From contig GL890589.1 in NCBI GenBank assembly GCA_000209465.1, positions 1 to 44,996 on the forward strand: 44,996 nt of DNA, in the 5' to 3' direction. Positions 32,515-42,192 of the stretch are shown one piece after another (within the stretch, counting starts at the first letter, position 1; each line of letters begins with the position of its first letter). A program made the position numbers and the translations under genes. Source of the stretch: Lachnospiraceae oral taxon 107 str. F0167. GTDB taxonomy: Bacteria > Bacillota > Clostridia > Lachnospirales > Lachnospiraceae. Below the pieces are notes generated by a model that saw only the letters and a program-made list of their open reading frames with translations, was not told where the DNA came from and did not search any database.

Positions 32515-33765
32515 ATGAATGATATTATAATAATTGAAAAAACAGAGCTTGATAATTATAAAGCTCTTGATGAAGTTGAATTAGTAATGTTAGATAAAGC
32601 GGCTAGATTGATAAATTGTAATTTTCCGGAACATGCATTGTTGGAAATATGGAATGCTGGAATTCATAATATAAGAAGACGGATAGAGGCTTATAGTATT
32701 GATATGTTCTTGTCGAGTATTTCGAACTTATCTGGGCGTAGAACTTACAAGGAGAATGGTGATACTATTGCAGAGAGATGGTCAGGGGTGGATGATGAAA
32801 ATTTATTAAAAGGTGCTGAACAAATAGGTGTCATAAATAAGAAGGCTGCGAAGGCATTAGAGATGATTGAATGGTTACGTAATCACGCATCACCTTCACA
32901 TGATAGTGATGATGCTGTTAAACATGATGATGTTATAGGAATAGTACTTATAATTAAGAAAAACCTGTTTGAGTTGCCAATGCCTGATCCGGGTTATTCT
33001 CCAGTAAGTTTGCTGGAACCAATAAAGAATACAGTGCTAAATGAGGAACAAATAGAGTTATTAAAGCAGCAGATAGAATGCTATAAAAACAAGGATATTA
33101 GGATGTTATTTGGCTTTTCATTAGATGTTATATGTAAAGGTGAGGAGCCATCTTATTCAAATATCATAAAGCTATTTTCTAAAATATGGGATAAGTCTAC
33201 TGAAGATTTAAAGTCTAGCATGGGAATGAAATTTCATAACTACTATATGTTTGAATCGAAAAATGATTCTAGTAGTAATGTTAATGCAAAAAGTAGAGTT
33301 TACGAAGCGCTAATTAAAGTAAATGGAATAAAATATATCCCAGACCCTACACGGGCGAGAATATATAGGAAGCTTGCCGATAATTTGCGAGATTCTAAGA
33401 ATATGATATATGGTTGGAGTGCTGAATATGGAGCGGCTAAAGCATTGGCACAGGCAGGTACAAATGTTCCGTCAATAGCATTTGAAGAAGTTTATCAAGA
33501 AATACTAAGTGTATGGTGCGGAAATTATTGGGGCAGATCAGATGCACATTCAGTATTAAAAGAATTTATATATGAGGTAGGAACACAAGATAAGCTAAAA
33601 TTTGCAAGATTTTTTTTGTCAAATAGTCGAGTGAGGGAAGAATTGTTTCAACTAAGACCTAAAAAACAAGCGGTTGCTCTTTTGAATAGTTTAATTGAAA
33701 CTATGACAGTGGAAAGTCATAAGGCGGAAATTCAAAATATTATTGATGAAGTTAACCAAATATAG
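32515..33765 (+). CDS. Unrecognised protein with a possible HEPN-type R-x6-H motif
   Basis: 416 residues from ATG 32515 behind GGAAAGG; a TTG five codons upstream overlaps that site. The N-terminal helical part ends in MIEWLRNHASPSHDSDD (about 121-137), in which Arg-Asn followed five residues later by His fits the R-N-x5-H form of the HEPN ribonuclease motif. The C-terminal half is helical (RARIYRKLADNLRDSKNMIYGWSAEYGAAKALAQAG), reminiscent of repeat scaffolds. If the motif is real this may be an RNA-cutting abortive infection protein. It is the last gene of the defence block and stands alone with a long gap before it. Confidence 0.6.
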   Translation: MNDIIIIEKTELDNYKALDEVELVMLDKAARLINCNFPEHALLEIWNAGIHNIRRRIEAYSIDMFLSSISNLSGRRTYKENGDTIAERWSGVDDENLLKGAEQIGVINKKAAKALEMIEWLRNHASPSHDSDDAVKHDDVIGIVLIIKKNLFELPMPDPGYSPVSLLEPIKNTVLNEEQIELLKQQIECYKNKDIRMLFGFSLDVICKGEEPSYSNIIKLFSKIWDKSTEDLKSSMGMKFHNYYMFESKNDSSSNVNAKSRVYEALIKVNGIKYIPDPTRARIYRKLADNLRDSKNMIYGWSAEYGAAKALAQAGTNVPSIAFEEVYQEILSVWCGNYWGRSDAHSVLKEFIYEVGTQDKLKFARFFLSNSRVREELFQLRPKKQAVALLNSLIETMTVESHKAEIQNIIDEVNQI

Positions 33766-34039
33766 TATAAATGGTTCGAGAGACAGAGGATATAATCAAT
33801 TTTGATTTAAAAATATGAACTAAAATTAATTATATTACAAAAGATATATATCGTTGGCTTAAAAGAAAAAGCATATTTTTCTAAAATATAGGTTAAAAAT
33901 AGATTATTGGTTGCTTTATCTATATAATTGTCCTGAGGCTATGCGACAATAATTTGGTGTAAGTAACATATAAATAGGACTATTTGAATTTATTCAGATA
34001 TAGTTGTTTATGTAATCCTTGTGTTGAAAAATCTTGGTG
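33766..34039 (+). other. Intergenic stretch, nothing recognised
   Basis: About 270 AT-rich bases between the last defence gene and the terminator of the lacI-type gene. No ORF, hairpin or repeat stands out. It is the boundary between the defence block and the sugar locus. Confidence 0.5.
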
Positions 34040-34066
34040 AGGTGGAAGCGAGTTTCGCTTCCGCCT
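34040..34066 (-). terminator. Terminator of the lacZ-eamA-lacI operon
   Basis: AGGTGGAAGCGA (34040-34051) pairs with TCGCTTCCGCCT (34055-34066) with one G-T pair and a three-base loop. On the minus strand it is followed by a moderately T-rich stretch, 14 bases beyond the regulator's stop codon. Confidence 0.75.
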
Positions 34067-34080
34067 GTATTAAATTATCA

Positions 34081-35953
<1,873 letters not shown>

Positions 35954-35970
35954 ATTTTACCCTTTATATA

Positions 35971-38967
35971 TTAAAATTCAAAAGTTAAGTTCAAATGATA
36001 GTCATTTAAACGCACTTTATTTTTATAGGTCTGTTCCTCACCGCATGAATTACTGCCAAGTCCTGAATGTTTTGCATCTATATGTAAGATGACCTCATCA
36101 ATTGTTTCAAGTTCATTCCAATGTTTTGCCTTTTCCAAAGCCTCTATAGTATAGTTATGAACATTAAAACCTATCGGTTTTAAAGAATTTATAACAAGAG
36201 TATCTTCTTTACTGTTTAACTCTATAATATCTGTTCCTTCACGATGTCCGTTTTCCTGAGGTTTTATGTAAACAGTGCTCATATCCTCTATGTTTTTTGA
36301 ATATACTCCATATTTAACATGTGATTTCATATCGGGATAATTTTCATCAGGACCTAATCCGCACCATTTTACATTTGTAAATGCTGAAGGCAATCTGAGC
36401 TCTATTCCTATTCTTGGAATAAACTCAGGGGCAAAGCTTGTCTTTTTAAATCCCTTTAGATTAAGATTCATAATTATCTTTCTATTCGGGAAAATATAGT
36501 AATTGTATTCGGCTTTAAAACCGAATGCCATACTTAAAGGTGAGAAATGTTTTCCTATACTTACCTTTATAAAGCCTTCATACTCATGAGCATCAAAATA
36601 TTCTGACTGTTCCTGCTGCTTTTGTATAAAATATTTGTTGTACCAGTCATCAACCTTATACATATCATTATCTATAGCGGCTCTCATCATATTTAAGGAA
36701 GGACCTCTATTGAATATATTTTGACCTTTACTTTCTAAAACAAGCAAATCTCCTGTTACTTTATCAAATTTTACAGAGTAGTCTTTACCTTTGACTTCAA
36801 AACATGTATTGGTTTCAAATATCTCACAGCCTGAATTTCCAGACTTTTCTTCATAAATTTGTGTATCATTTTTTAATGCGGCTTTTATTAAAAGCTGTTC
36901 AAAGGATACTTCATATCTTTTTTTACAAAACGGCATATCCTTATTGTAGACGAATACTATATCAATATAGCAGTCAGCAGTATTATCAAAATGTTTATAT
37001 GCTGATACAATATCAGAAATGATAAGTTTTGATTCACATCCTGCCTTTATATCAAGTGTTGGAATCGAACCCTCAAAAATACAGCGTTCACCTTGGTGAA
37101 TCTTATAAATAAGGCTTATATCAGAAGTATCTGAAAATATATTTTTGTTTTTTATGCTTATTTCTCCTGTACTGATATCTGATATACTTGCCTTAAAAGG
37201 TCTTATGACCTGTTTATAATTATTAAGACCTGTAGAAATTCTTCTATCAGGTGAAAGCAGTCCGTCCAGACAAAAGTTGTTGTTATTTGGAGTATCGCCA
37301 TAATCACCACCATAGCAATAAACGGTATTACCGTTTTCGTCTTTTTCAGCCGGTCCCTGATCGTACCACTCCCATATAAAGCCGCCTTGAAGTCTGTCAT
37401 ATTTTTCAAATAATTCCTGATACTCCTCAAGATTTCCGGGACCGATTCCCATGCTATGACCGTATTCACATAAAATATGTGGCTTATTATGTGCATCATT
37501 TCCATGTGCAATCTTAAGCATTCCATCAAGCCTTGTATACATTGTAGAATATACATCGCTGATATCGGCATTCATATCACTTTCATAGTGTATAAGACGG
37601 CTTTTATCGAGTTTTCGTACAGCTTTTGCCTGTGCGTCTATATTGGGACCTGTAGATGCTTCGTTTCCAAGTGACCACATGATGATAGACGGGTGATTTC
37701 TATGCTCCTTTACCATCCTCTCAACTCTGTCAACATAAGCATTTTCCCAGCTCTTTTCTTCATTGATCCATTTATAATGTTCTATCCATTCAAAACCGTG
37801 ATTTTCAAAATCGGCTTCGTCAATTACATATAAACCGTATTTATCACAAAGATCGTAAAAGTAAGAAGCTTTAGGATAATGTGCACATCTTACAGCATTG
37901 ATATTGTGACGCTTCATCAGCTTTATATCTTCTTCTATTATAGCTTTATCAACGGTTAAACCGCCTTCGGGTGAAAAGTCATGCATATTTACGCCGTTAA
38001 AAAGTACAGCCTTTCCATTTATACAAATTTTTGCGTTTTCGATACAAACTCTTCGAAAGCCGACATAGTTTGTGATTTCGTCAATAATTTTTCCATTAGA
38101 ACTGATTCTTATATTAAGTTTATAAAGATTTGGATATTCAGCACTCCATGGACTTACTATGAGTTCATTTTTAAAAAAACTAAAGACTTCTTTATCGGAA
38201 AGAGCGTTTTCTCTTAGAATGGTATCATTATTTAGGTCAAGTAACTCAACCGATACATTTATATCTTGCCCTTTATACATCGCAATAGATAAATCAAGTG
38301 AACCTGTATTTGTTGAAGCATCAAAGTCTGATATTATTTGAAGATCCTTTACCCCGTTTTGTGGTATAAAAAGTAAATATACATCTCTGAATATTCCTGA
38401 TAGCCACCACATATCCTGACATTCAAGATAAGAACCGTCAGACCATTGATAAACTCTTACTGTAATCTGATTTCTTCCGCAGCATACATATTCTGTTATA
38501 TCAAAGGAGCTTCCAAGTCTGCTTACCTTGCTGTAACCTATATGCTTACCGTTTACCCATATATCATAAGCACTGCTTACACCGTCAAATCTTAGGATAA
38601 CTTTTTTGTTTGGATCTATGGTATCAATATCAAAATTTCTTCTATATATTCCGGTTGGATTTTTTGACGGAACAAATGGAGGGTTAATGGGGAACAAATA
38701 CCATACATCGGTATAGTGGTTGTGCCCGTAGCCCTGTCTTTGCCAACAAGATGGCACTTTTATAGTGTCCCAGGTACTGTCATCAAAGATTGGCTCAAAA
38801 AAAGTATCGGGAGAATACTCAGGAGCCTCTAAAAACATAAATTTCCAATCTCCATTAAGGCTTAAAGTACTTGAAACTGTAGTACCGTGTATAAAGTCTG
38901 CTCTTGCTTCTTCTCTCCCTATCATAATAAGCTCTTCGTCTTCCCAACGCTTTTTTTGTCTTATCAT
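35971..38967 (-). CDS. lacZ: Beta-galactosidase, GH2 (LacZ type)
   Basis: 998 residues from the ATG at 38967, chosen because GGAGG sits just before it; the frame extends 34 codons further upstream without support. The sequence has the LacZ domain order: jelly-roll (WQRQGYGHNHYTDVWYLFPINPPFVP, YRRNFDID), Ig-like, TIM barrel (NGVNMHDFSPEGGLTVDKAIIEEDIKLMKRHNINAVRCAHYPKA), acid/base region SLGNEASTGPNI, and nucleophile region HILCEYGHSMGIGPGNLEEY, then beta-sandwich domains with GLDGLLSPDR upstream and GLGPDENYPDMKSH. It hydrolyses terminal beta-galactosides in the cytoplasm; no signal peptide. First gene of the minus-strand operon. Confidence 0.95.
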   Translation of the reverse strand: MIRQKKRWEDEELIMIGREEARADFIHGTTVSSTLSLNGDWKFMFLEAPEYSPDTFFEPIFDDSTWDTIKVPSCWQRQGYGHNHYTDVWYLFPINPPFVPSKNPTGIYRRNFDIDTIDPNKKVILRFDGVSSAYDIWVNGKHIGYSKVSRLGSSFDITEYVCCGRNQITVRVYQWSDGSYLECQDMWWLSGIFRDVYLLFIPQNGVKDLQIISDFDASTNTGSLDLSIAMYKGQDINVSVELLDLNNDTILRENALSDKEVFSFFKNELIVSPWSAEYPNLYKLNIRISSNGKIIDEITNYVGFRRVCIENAKICINGKAVLFNGVNMHDFSPEGGLTVDKAIIEEDIKLMKRHNINAVRCAHYPKASYFYDLCDKYGLYVIDEADFENHGFEWIEHYKWINEEKSWENAYVDRVERMVKEHRNHPSIIMWSLGNEASTGPNIDAQAKAVRKLDKSRLIHYESDMNADISDVYSTMYTRLDGMLKIAHGNDAHNKPHILCEYGHSMGIGPGNLEEYQELFEKYDRLQGGFIWEWYDQGPAEKDENGNTVYCYGGDYGDTPNNNNFCLDGLLSPDRRISTGLNNYKQVIRPFKASISDISTGEISIKNKNIFSDTSDISLIYKIHQGERCIFEGSIPTLDIKAGCESKLIISDIVSAYKHFDNTADCYIDIVFVYNKDMPFCKKRYEVSFEQLLIKAALKNDTQIYEEKSGNSGCEIFETNTCFEVKGKDYSVKFDKVTGDLLVLESKGQNIFNRGPSLNMMRAAIDNDMYKVDDWYNKYFIQKQQEQSEYFDAHEYEGFIKVSIGKHFSPLSMAFGFKAEYNYYIFPNRKIIMNLNLKGFKKTSFAPEFIPRIGIELRLPSAFTNVKWCGLGPDENYPDMKSHVKYGVYSKNIEDMSTVYIKPQENGHREGTDIIELNSKEDTLVINSLKPIGFNVHNYTIEALEKAKHWNELETIDEVILHIDAKHSGLGSNSCGEEQTYKNKVRLNDYHLNLTFEF

Positions 38968-39075
38968 AAAACCTCCAAAACACCGTAAAGTAATATTATA
39001 TGGTAAATTCCTATTTTTAAATTCATCATATAACAAATAGAGATTAGCATAGAAGATGCTTTCGGTCAATTGTTT

Positions 39076-39093
39076 TTAGTAAAAGTTTACTAA
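39076..39093. promoter_or_regulatory. Palindromic operator (LacI-type) near the lacZ side
   Basis: TTAGTAAAAGTTTACTAA: arms TTAGTAAA and TTTACTAA are perfectly inverted around two bases. The same half-site core (TTTACT/AGTAAA) recurs at 39168-39186 and near 39201. The size and symmetry fit LacI-family binding. It is about 110 bases upstream of the lacZ start. Confidence 0.65.
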
Positions 39094-39167
39094 TCTAAAA
39101 TGCAATATAATAAAGGGAATAAAAGGTGTATAGCTAAAGATGGTAAATAAGATTTTACCAGCATTTA

Positions 39168-39196
39168 TTTACTTTTATATAAGTAAATGCTATAAT
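39168..39196 (+). promoter_or_regulatory. Promoter of the ABC importer-GH65 operon
   Basis: TTTACT (39168-39173), 17 bases, then TATAAT (39191-39196) preceded by TGC, an extended -10. The -35 box is one arm of TTTACTTTTATATAAGTAAA, so a repressor bound there would block RNA polymerase. The wider stretch AGCATTTA...TAAATGCT (39160-39191) is also inverted. The start codon of the binding protein is about 30 bases past the -10. Confidence 0.65.
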
Positions 39197-39213
39197 AAAT
39201 TTACTAAAATTTA
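39196..39213. promoter_or_regulatory. Palindromic operator at the transcription start
   Basis: TAAATTTACTAAAATTTA: seven-base arms TAAATTT/AAATTTA around ACTA, overlapping the expected start of transcription. It contains TTTACT again and so likely binds the same LacI-family repressor as 39076-39093. Confidence 0.6.
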
Positions 39214-39225
39214 CGTGAGGTGTTT

Positions 39226-40455
39226 ATGAAAAAGAAAATAGCTATTAGTTGTATCGCGCTTATGTGCGCAAGTATGGTTTTATCAGCCTGTGCATCAGGC
39301 GGTAACAGCAGTGAGCCTAAGAATGGTAAAGTTAAGGTTAGATTTGCTTCCTGGGATGTTGCGGAAGATATAGATAAGCAACAAATTCTTGTAGACAAGT
39401 TTAATGAGTCACATGATGATATTGAAGTGGTTTTAGAGGCATATGGAAGAGATTTTGATACTAAGATAAGTGCAGGTATGGGTTCTAAGGATGCACCGGA
39501 TCTTATGTATATGTGGAATTATCCGGCATATTATGAAGGGCTTGAGCCGCTTGACTCATACATCGAGAAAGAGGGAGAAGATTTTAAAAAGAATTATTAT
39601 TCAGCTCTCTGGGATTATAATTCTATAGAAGGAAATATTTACGGCATGCCTGTAGGATTTACTACACATGCGTTATTCTATAATAAGGATTTATTTGAAG
39701 AGGCAGGGGTTGACTTGCCGGGTGAAAACTTTACATGGGATGACTTAAGAACTACAGCTAAGACAATTTCCGAGAAAACAAATGCAAAGGGATTTGCCTT
39801 CCAAATGAAGCCGGATCCTTATGATTTTGAAATGTATCTGTGGAGTAACGGGACAGCTTACTGTGATGAAAAGGGTGCTATGAAGGGTAAAATAGACTCG
39901 CAAGAATCACAGGAAGTATTTAAGATGTTCCAAGATATGGCAAAAGAAGAGATTGCGGCTGTGACTGAGGGAAATGGTACGGATGAATTCAGAGCAGGAC
40001 AGGTTGCTATGTATATATACGGTTCATGGTCTATAAATTCTTTAAATGAAGACAATATGAACTATGGCATAACTAAACTGCCAAACTTCGGTTCAAAGCC
40101 TTCTGTAAGTATACTCAGTTCGTCAGGTATTGCAATGTCAAAAGACAGTAAGAATAAGGATGCAGCTTGGGAGTTTATGAAGTATTGGACAGGTGAAGAA
40201 GCTAATAAGGCAAGGATAGGTCTTGAACTTCCCGTTCTTGAAACTGTAATAGAGTCTGAAAAGATAATGGATGACAGCACCTATGCACCATTTTATGAGA
40301 TGCTTAAGCAAAGTGCCGGATATACTCCTGCAAGTTTTATTCAGAAAAACTGGTCTGAGGTTTCTGAAAATCTTTCTTTAAGCTTTGAAGAAATGTTCAA
40401 TCCAAGCACATACAGAGACGTAAAAGAAACACTTGAGCAAGCAGCACAACAATAA
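39226..40455 (+). CDS. Sugar ABC transporter substrate-binding lipoprotein
   Basis: 409 residues from ATG 39226 after a GTGAGG site. It has a lipoprotein signal peptide with lipobox LSAC (Cys near residue 22: KKKIAISCIALMCASMVLSACAS), so it is anchored on the outer face of the membrane. The body is an extracellular family-1 sugar-binding protein (VRFASWD, NFTWDDLRTTAKTISEKT, FRAGQVAMYIYGSWS, AWEFMKYWTGEEA). It delivers an oligosaccharide to the two permeases that follow. No ATPase gene lies in the operon; a shared MsmK-type ATPase encoded elsewhere is usual for this family. Confidence 0.93.
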   Translation: MKKKIAISCIALMCASMVLSACASGGNSSEPKNGKVKVRFASWDVAEDIDKQQILVDKFNESHDDIEVVLEAYGRDFDTKISAGMGSKDAPDLMYMWNYPAYYEGLEPLDSYIEKEGEDFKKNYYSALWDYNSIEGNIYGMPVGFTTHALFYNKDLFEEAGVDLPGENFTWDDLRTTAKTISEKTNAKGFAFQMKPDPYDFEMYLWSNGTAYCDEKGAMKGKIDSQESQEVFKMFQDMAKEEIAAVTEGNGTDEFRAGQVAMYIYGSWSINSLNEDNMNYGITKLPNFGSKPSVSILSSSGIAMSKDSKNKDAAWEFMKYWTGEEANKARIGLELPVLETVIESEKIMDDSTYAPFYEMLKQSAGYTPASFIQKNWSEVSENLSLSFEEMFNPSTYRDVKETLEQAAQQ

Positions 40456-40459
40456 TATT

Positions 40460-41368
40460 ATGCAAAAATCAATAAAAAAAATAACACCGTATTTATTTAT
40501 TCTACCTTGGATAATAGGTTTTTTGGTATTTACATTGGGACCTTTAATATTTTCTCTTATAATGAGTTTTTATAATTGGTCGCTTACAGGCAAACCTCAG
40601 TTTGTAGGATTTGGAAACTATATAGAGATGTTTACAATAGATAAACAGTTCTCAAAATCACTGATTATAAGTTTAAAATATGCGGCGGTTTTTGTACCGC
40701 TTAATATGGCAATAGCTTTGTTTTTAGCTATGCTTATAGCTCAGCCTGTAAAACACACAAAGATATTCAGAACAATTTTTTATATTCCGTCTGTAATATC
40801 AGGGGTGGCTGTTTCTATAATTTGGAGCTGGATACTTAACAGTGATTATGGGATTTTAAACTATTTGCTTTCCCTTTTGGGTATAAAAGGACCGAAGTGG
40901 CTTGTAGATCCGGGGTATGCAATACTTGCGGTTATAATAGCAAGTGCATTCGGAGTAGGCTCGATGATGCTTATATTCTATACAGATATTAAAGGTATTC
41001 CATCAACCCTTTATGAGGCGGCTTCGCTTGACGGAGCCTCTTCTTTCAGGCAGTTTTTTTCAATAACATTGCCGCTTATAACTCCGACACTTTTATTTAA
41101 CTTGATAACTTCTATAATAAGCTCATTCCAGCAGGTAACTCTGGTAATGCTTTTAACAGGTGGAGGACCTTTAAAATCAACATATTTCTATGGATTATAT
41201 ACATATAACAATGCATTTAAACATCATAAACTTGGCTATGCGAGTGCGAATGCATGGGTTATGTTTGTTATTATTCTAATATTAACTATGCTTGTTTTCA
41301 GAACTTCATCAAGCTGGGTATTTTACCAATCGGAAAACGCCAAAAATAAAAAAAGGAGGAAGCCGTAA
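40460..41368 (+). CDS. Sugar ABC transporter permease (MalF/UgpA type)
   Basis: 302 residues from ATG 40460; a TTG at 40433 in the same frame overlaps the previous gene. Six membrane segments, with the EAA loop YEAASLDGASSFRQFFSITLPLITPTL near residues 190-217 that contacts the ATPase. N-terminal KKITPYLFILPWIIGFLVFTLGPLIFSLIMSFYNW is the standard start of this permease class. It pairs with the permease at 41371. The stop-to-start gap of two bases indicates one operon. Confidence 0.92.
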   Translation: MQKSIKKITPYLFILPWIIGFLVFTLGPLIFSLIMSFYNWSLTGKPQFVGFGNYIEMFTIDKQFSKSLIISLKYAAVFVPLNMAIALFLAMLIAQPVKHTKIFRTIFYIPSVISGVAVSIIWSWILNSDYGILNYLLSLLGIKGPKWLVDPGYAILAVIIASAFGVGSMMLIFYTDIKGIPSTLYEAASLDGASSFRQFFSITLPLITPTLLFNLITSIISSFQQVTLVMLLTGGGPLKSTYFYGLYTYNNAFKHHKLGYASANAWVMFVIILILTMLVFRTSSSWVFYQSENAKNKKRRKP

Positions 41369-41370
41369 AT

Positions 41371-42192
41371 ATGCATTTATCTAAAAAAACAAAATTTATT
41401 ATCTACTTTATTTTGATATTATTTACAATTTATTTTACCGCTCCTTTTATTTATATGGTTTTTTCTGCATTTAAAACAGAGGCTGAGGCTATTGCTTATC
41501 CACCTAAGTTTTTACCGTCAAAATGGCATTTTGAAAATTTTATAAATGCATGGAATTCACAGCCCTTTGGTACATACTTGTTTAATTCAATTCTTGTAAC
41601 AGTCCTTACAACACTTGGTCAGGTCATTTCCTGTTCATTGGTTGCATATGGGTTTGCAAGATTCGAGTTTAGAGGCAGAGATATACTTTTTATGATACTT
41701 ATGGCTACAATGATGATTCCTTGGGATGTTACAATGATTCCGCAGTATATGGAATTTAACATGTTTGGTTGGATAAATACTCTTAAACCTCTTATTGTAC
41801 CTGCGTGGTTCGGATCGGCTTATTATATATTTTTGATGAGACAATTTTTGCTTAGTGTACCCAAGGACTTTGAGGAGGCGGCAAGAATAGACGGGGCAAA
41901 TGCATTCCAGATATATTTAAAAGTGTTTATGCCCATACTTAAGCCTTCTTTGATACTTGTTGCTGTATTAAATATGATTACTGTATGGAATGATTATTTA
42001 GGGCCGTTAATATTTTTACAGGAAAGAAATAAATATACTCTTGCCCTCGGTTTGGCGGCATTTAAGGGAGTACATTCTACAAAGATAATACCTATGCTTT
42101 GTATTACGATTATTATGATAATACCTCCGGTGCTTACATTTATATTCTCAGGAAAGCATATAGTTGAAAGTACAGGCGGAGGTGTAAAGTAA
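41371..42192 (+). CDS. Sugar ABC transporter permease (MalG/UgpE type)
   Basis: 273 residues behind AGGAGG. Six membrane segments; EAA loop FEEAARIDGANAFQIYLKVFMPILKPSL near 170-197. The motif MIPWDVTMIPQYMEFNMFGWINT is typical of the MalG-like partner. It forms the inner channel with the 40460 product. Its stop shares a base with the start of the GH65 gene (TAATG). Confidence 0.93.
   Translation: MHLSKKTKFIIYFILILFTIYFTAPFIYMVFSAFKTEAEAIAYPPKFLPSKWHFENFINAWNSQPFGTYLFNSILVTVLTTLGQVISCSLVAYGFARFEFRGRDILFMILMATMMIPWDVTMIPQYMEFNMFGWINTLKPLIVPAWFGSAYYIFLMRQFLLSVPKDFEEAARIDGANAFQIYLKVFMPILKPSLILVAVLNMITVWNDYLGPLIFLQERNKYTLALGLAAFKGVHSTKIIPMLCITIIMIIPPVLTFIFSGKHIVESTGGGVK

Noticed and set aside
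37203-37571. Minus-strand 122-residue ORF inside lacZ
   Set aside because: Alternative frame within a well-conserved beta-galactosidase; no ribosome site.
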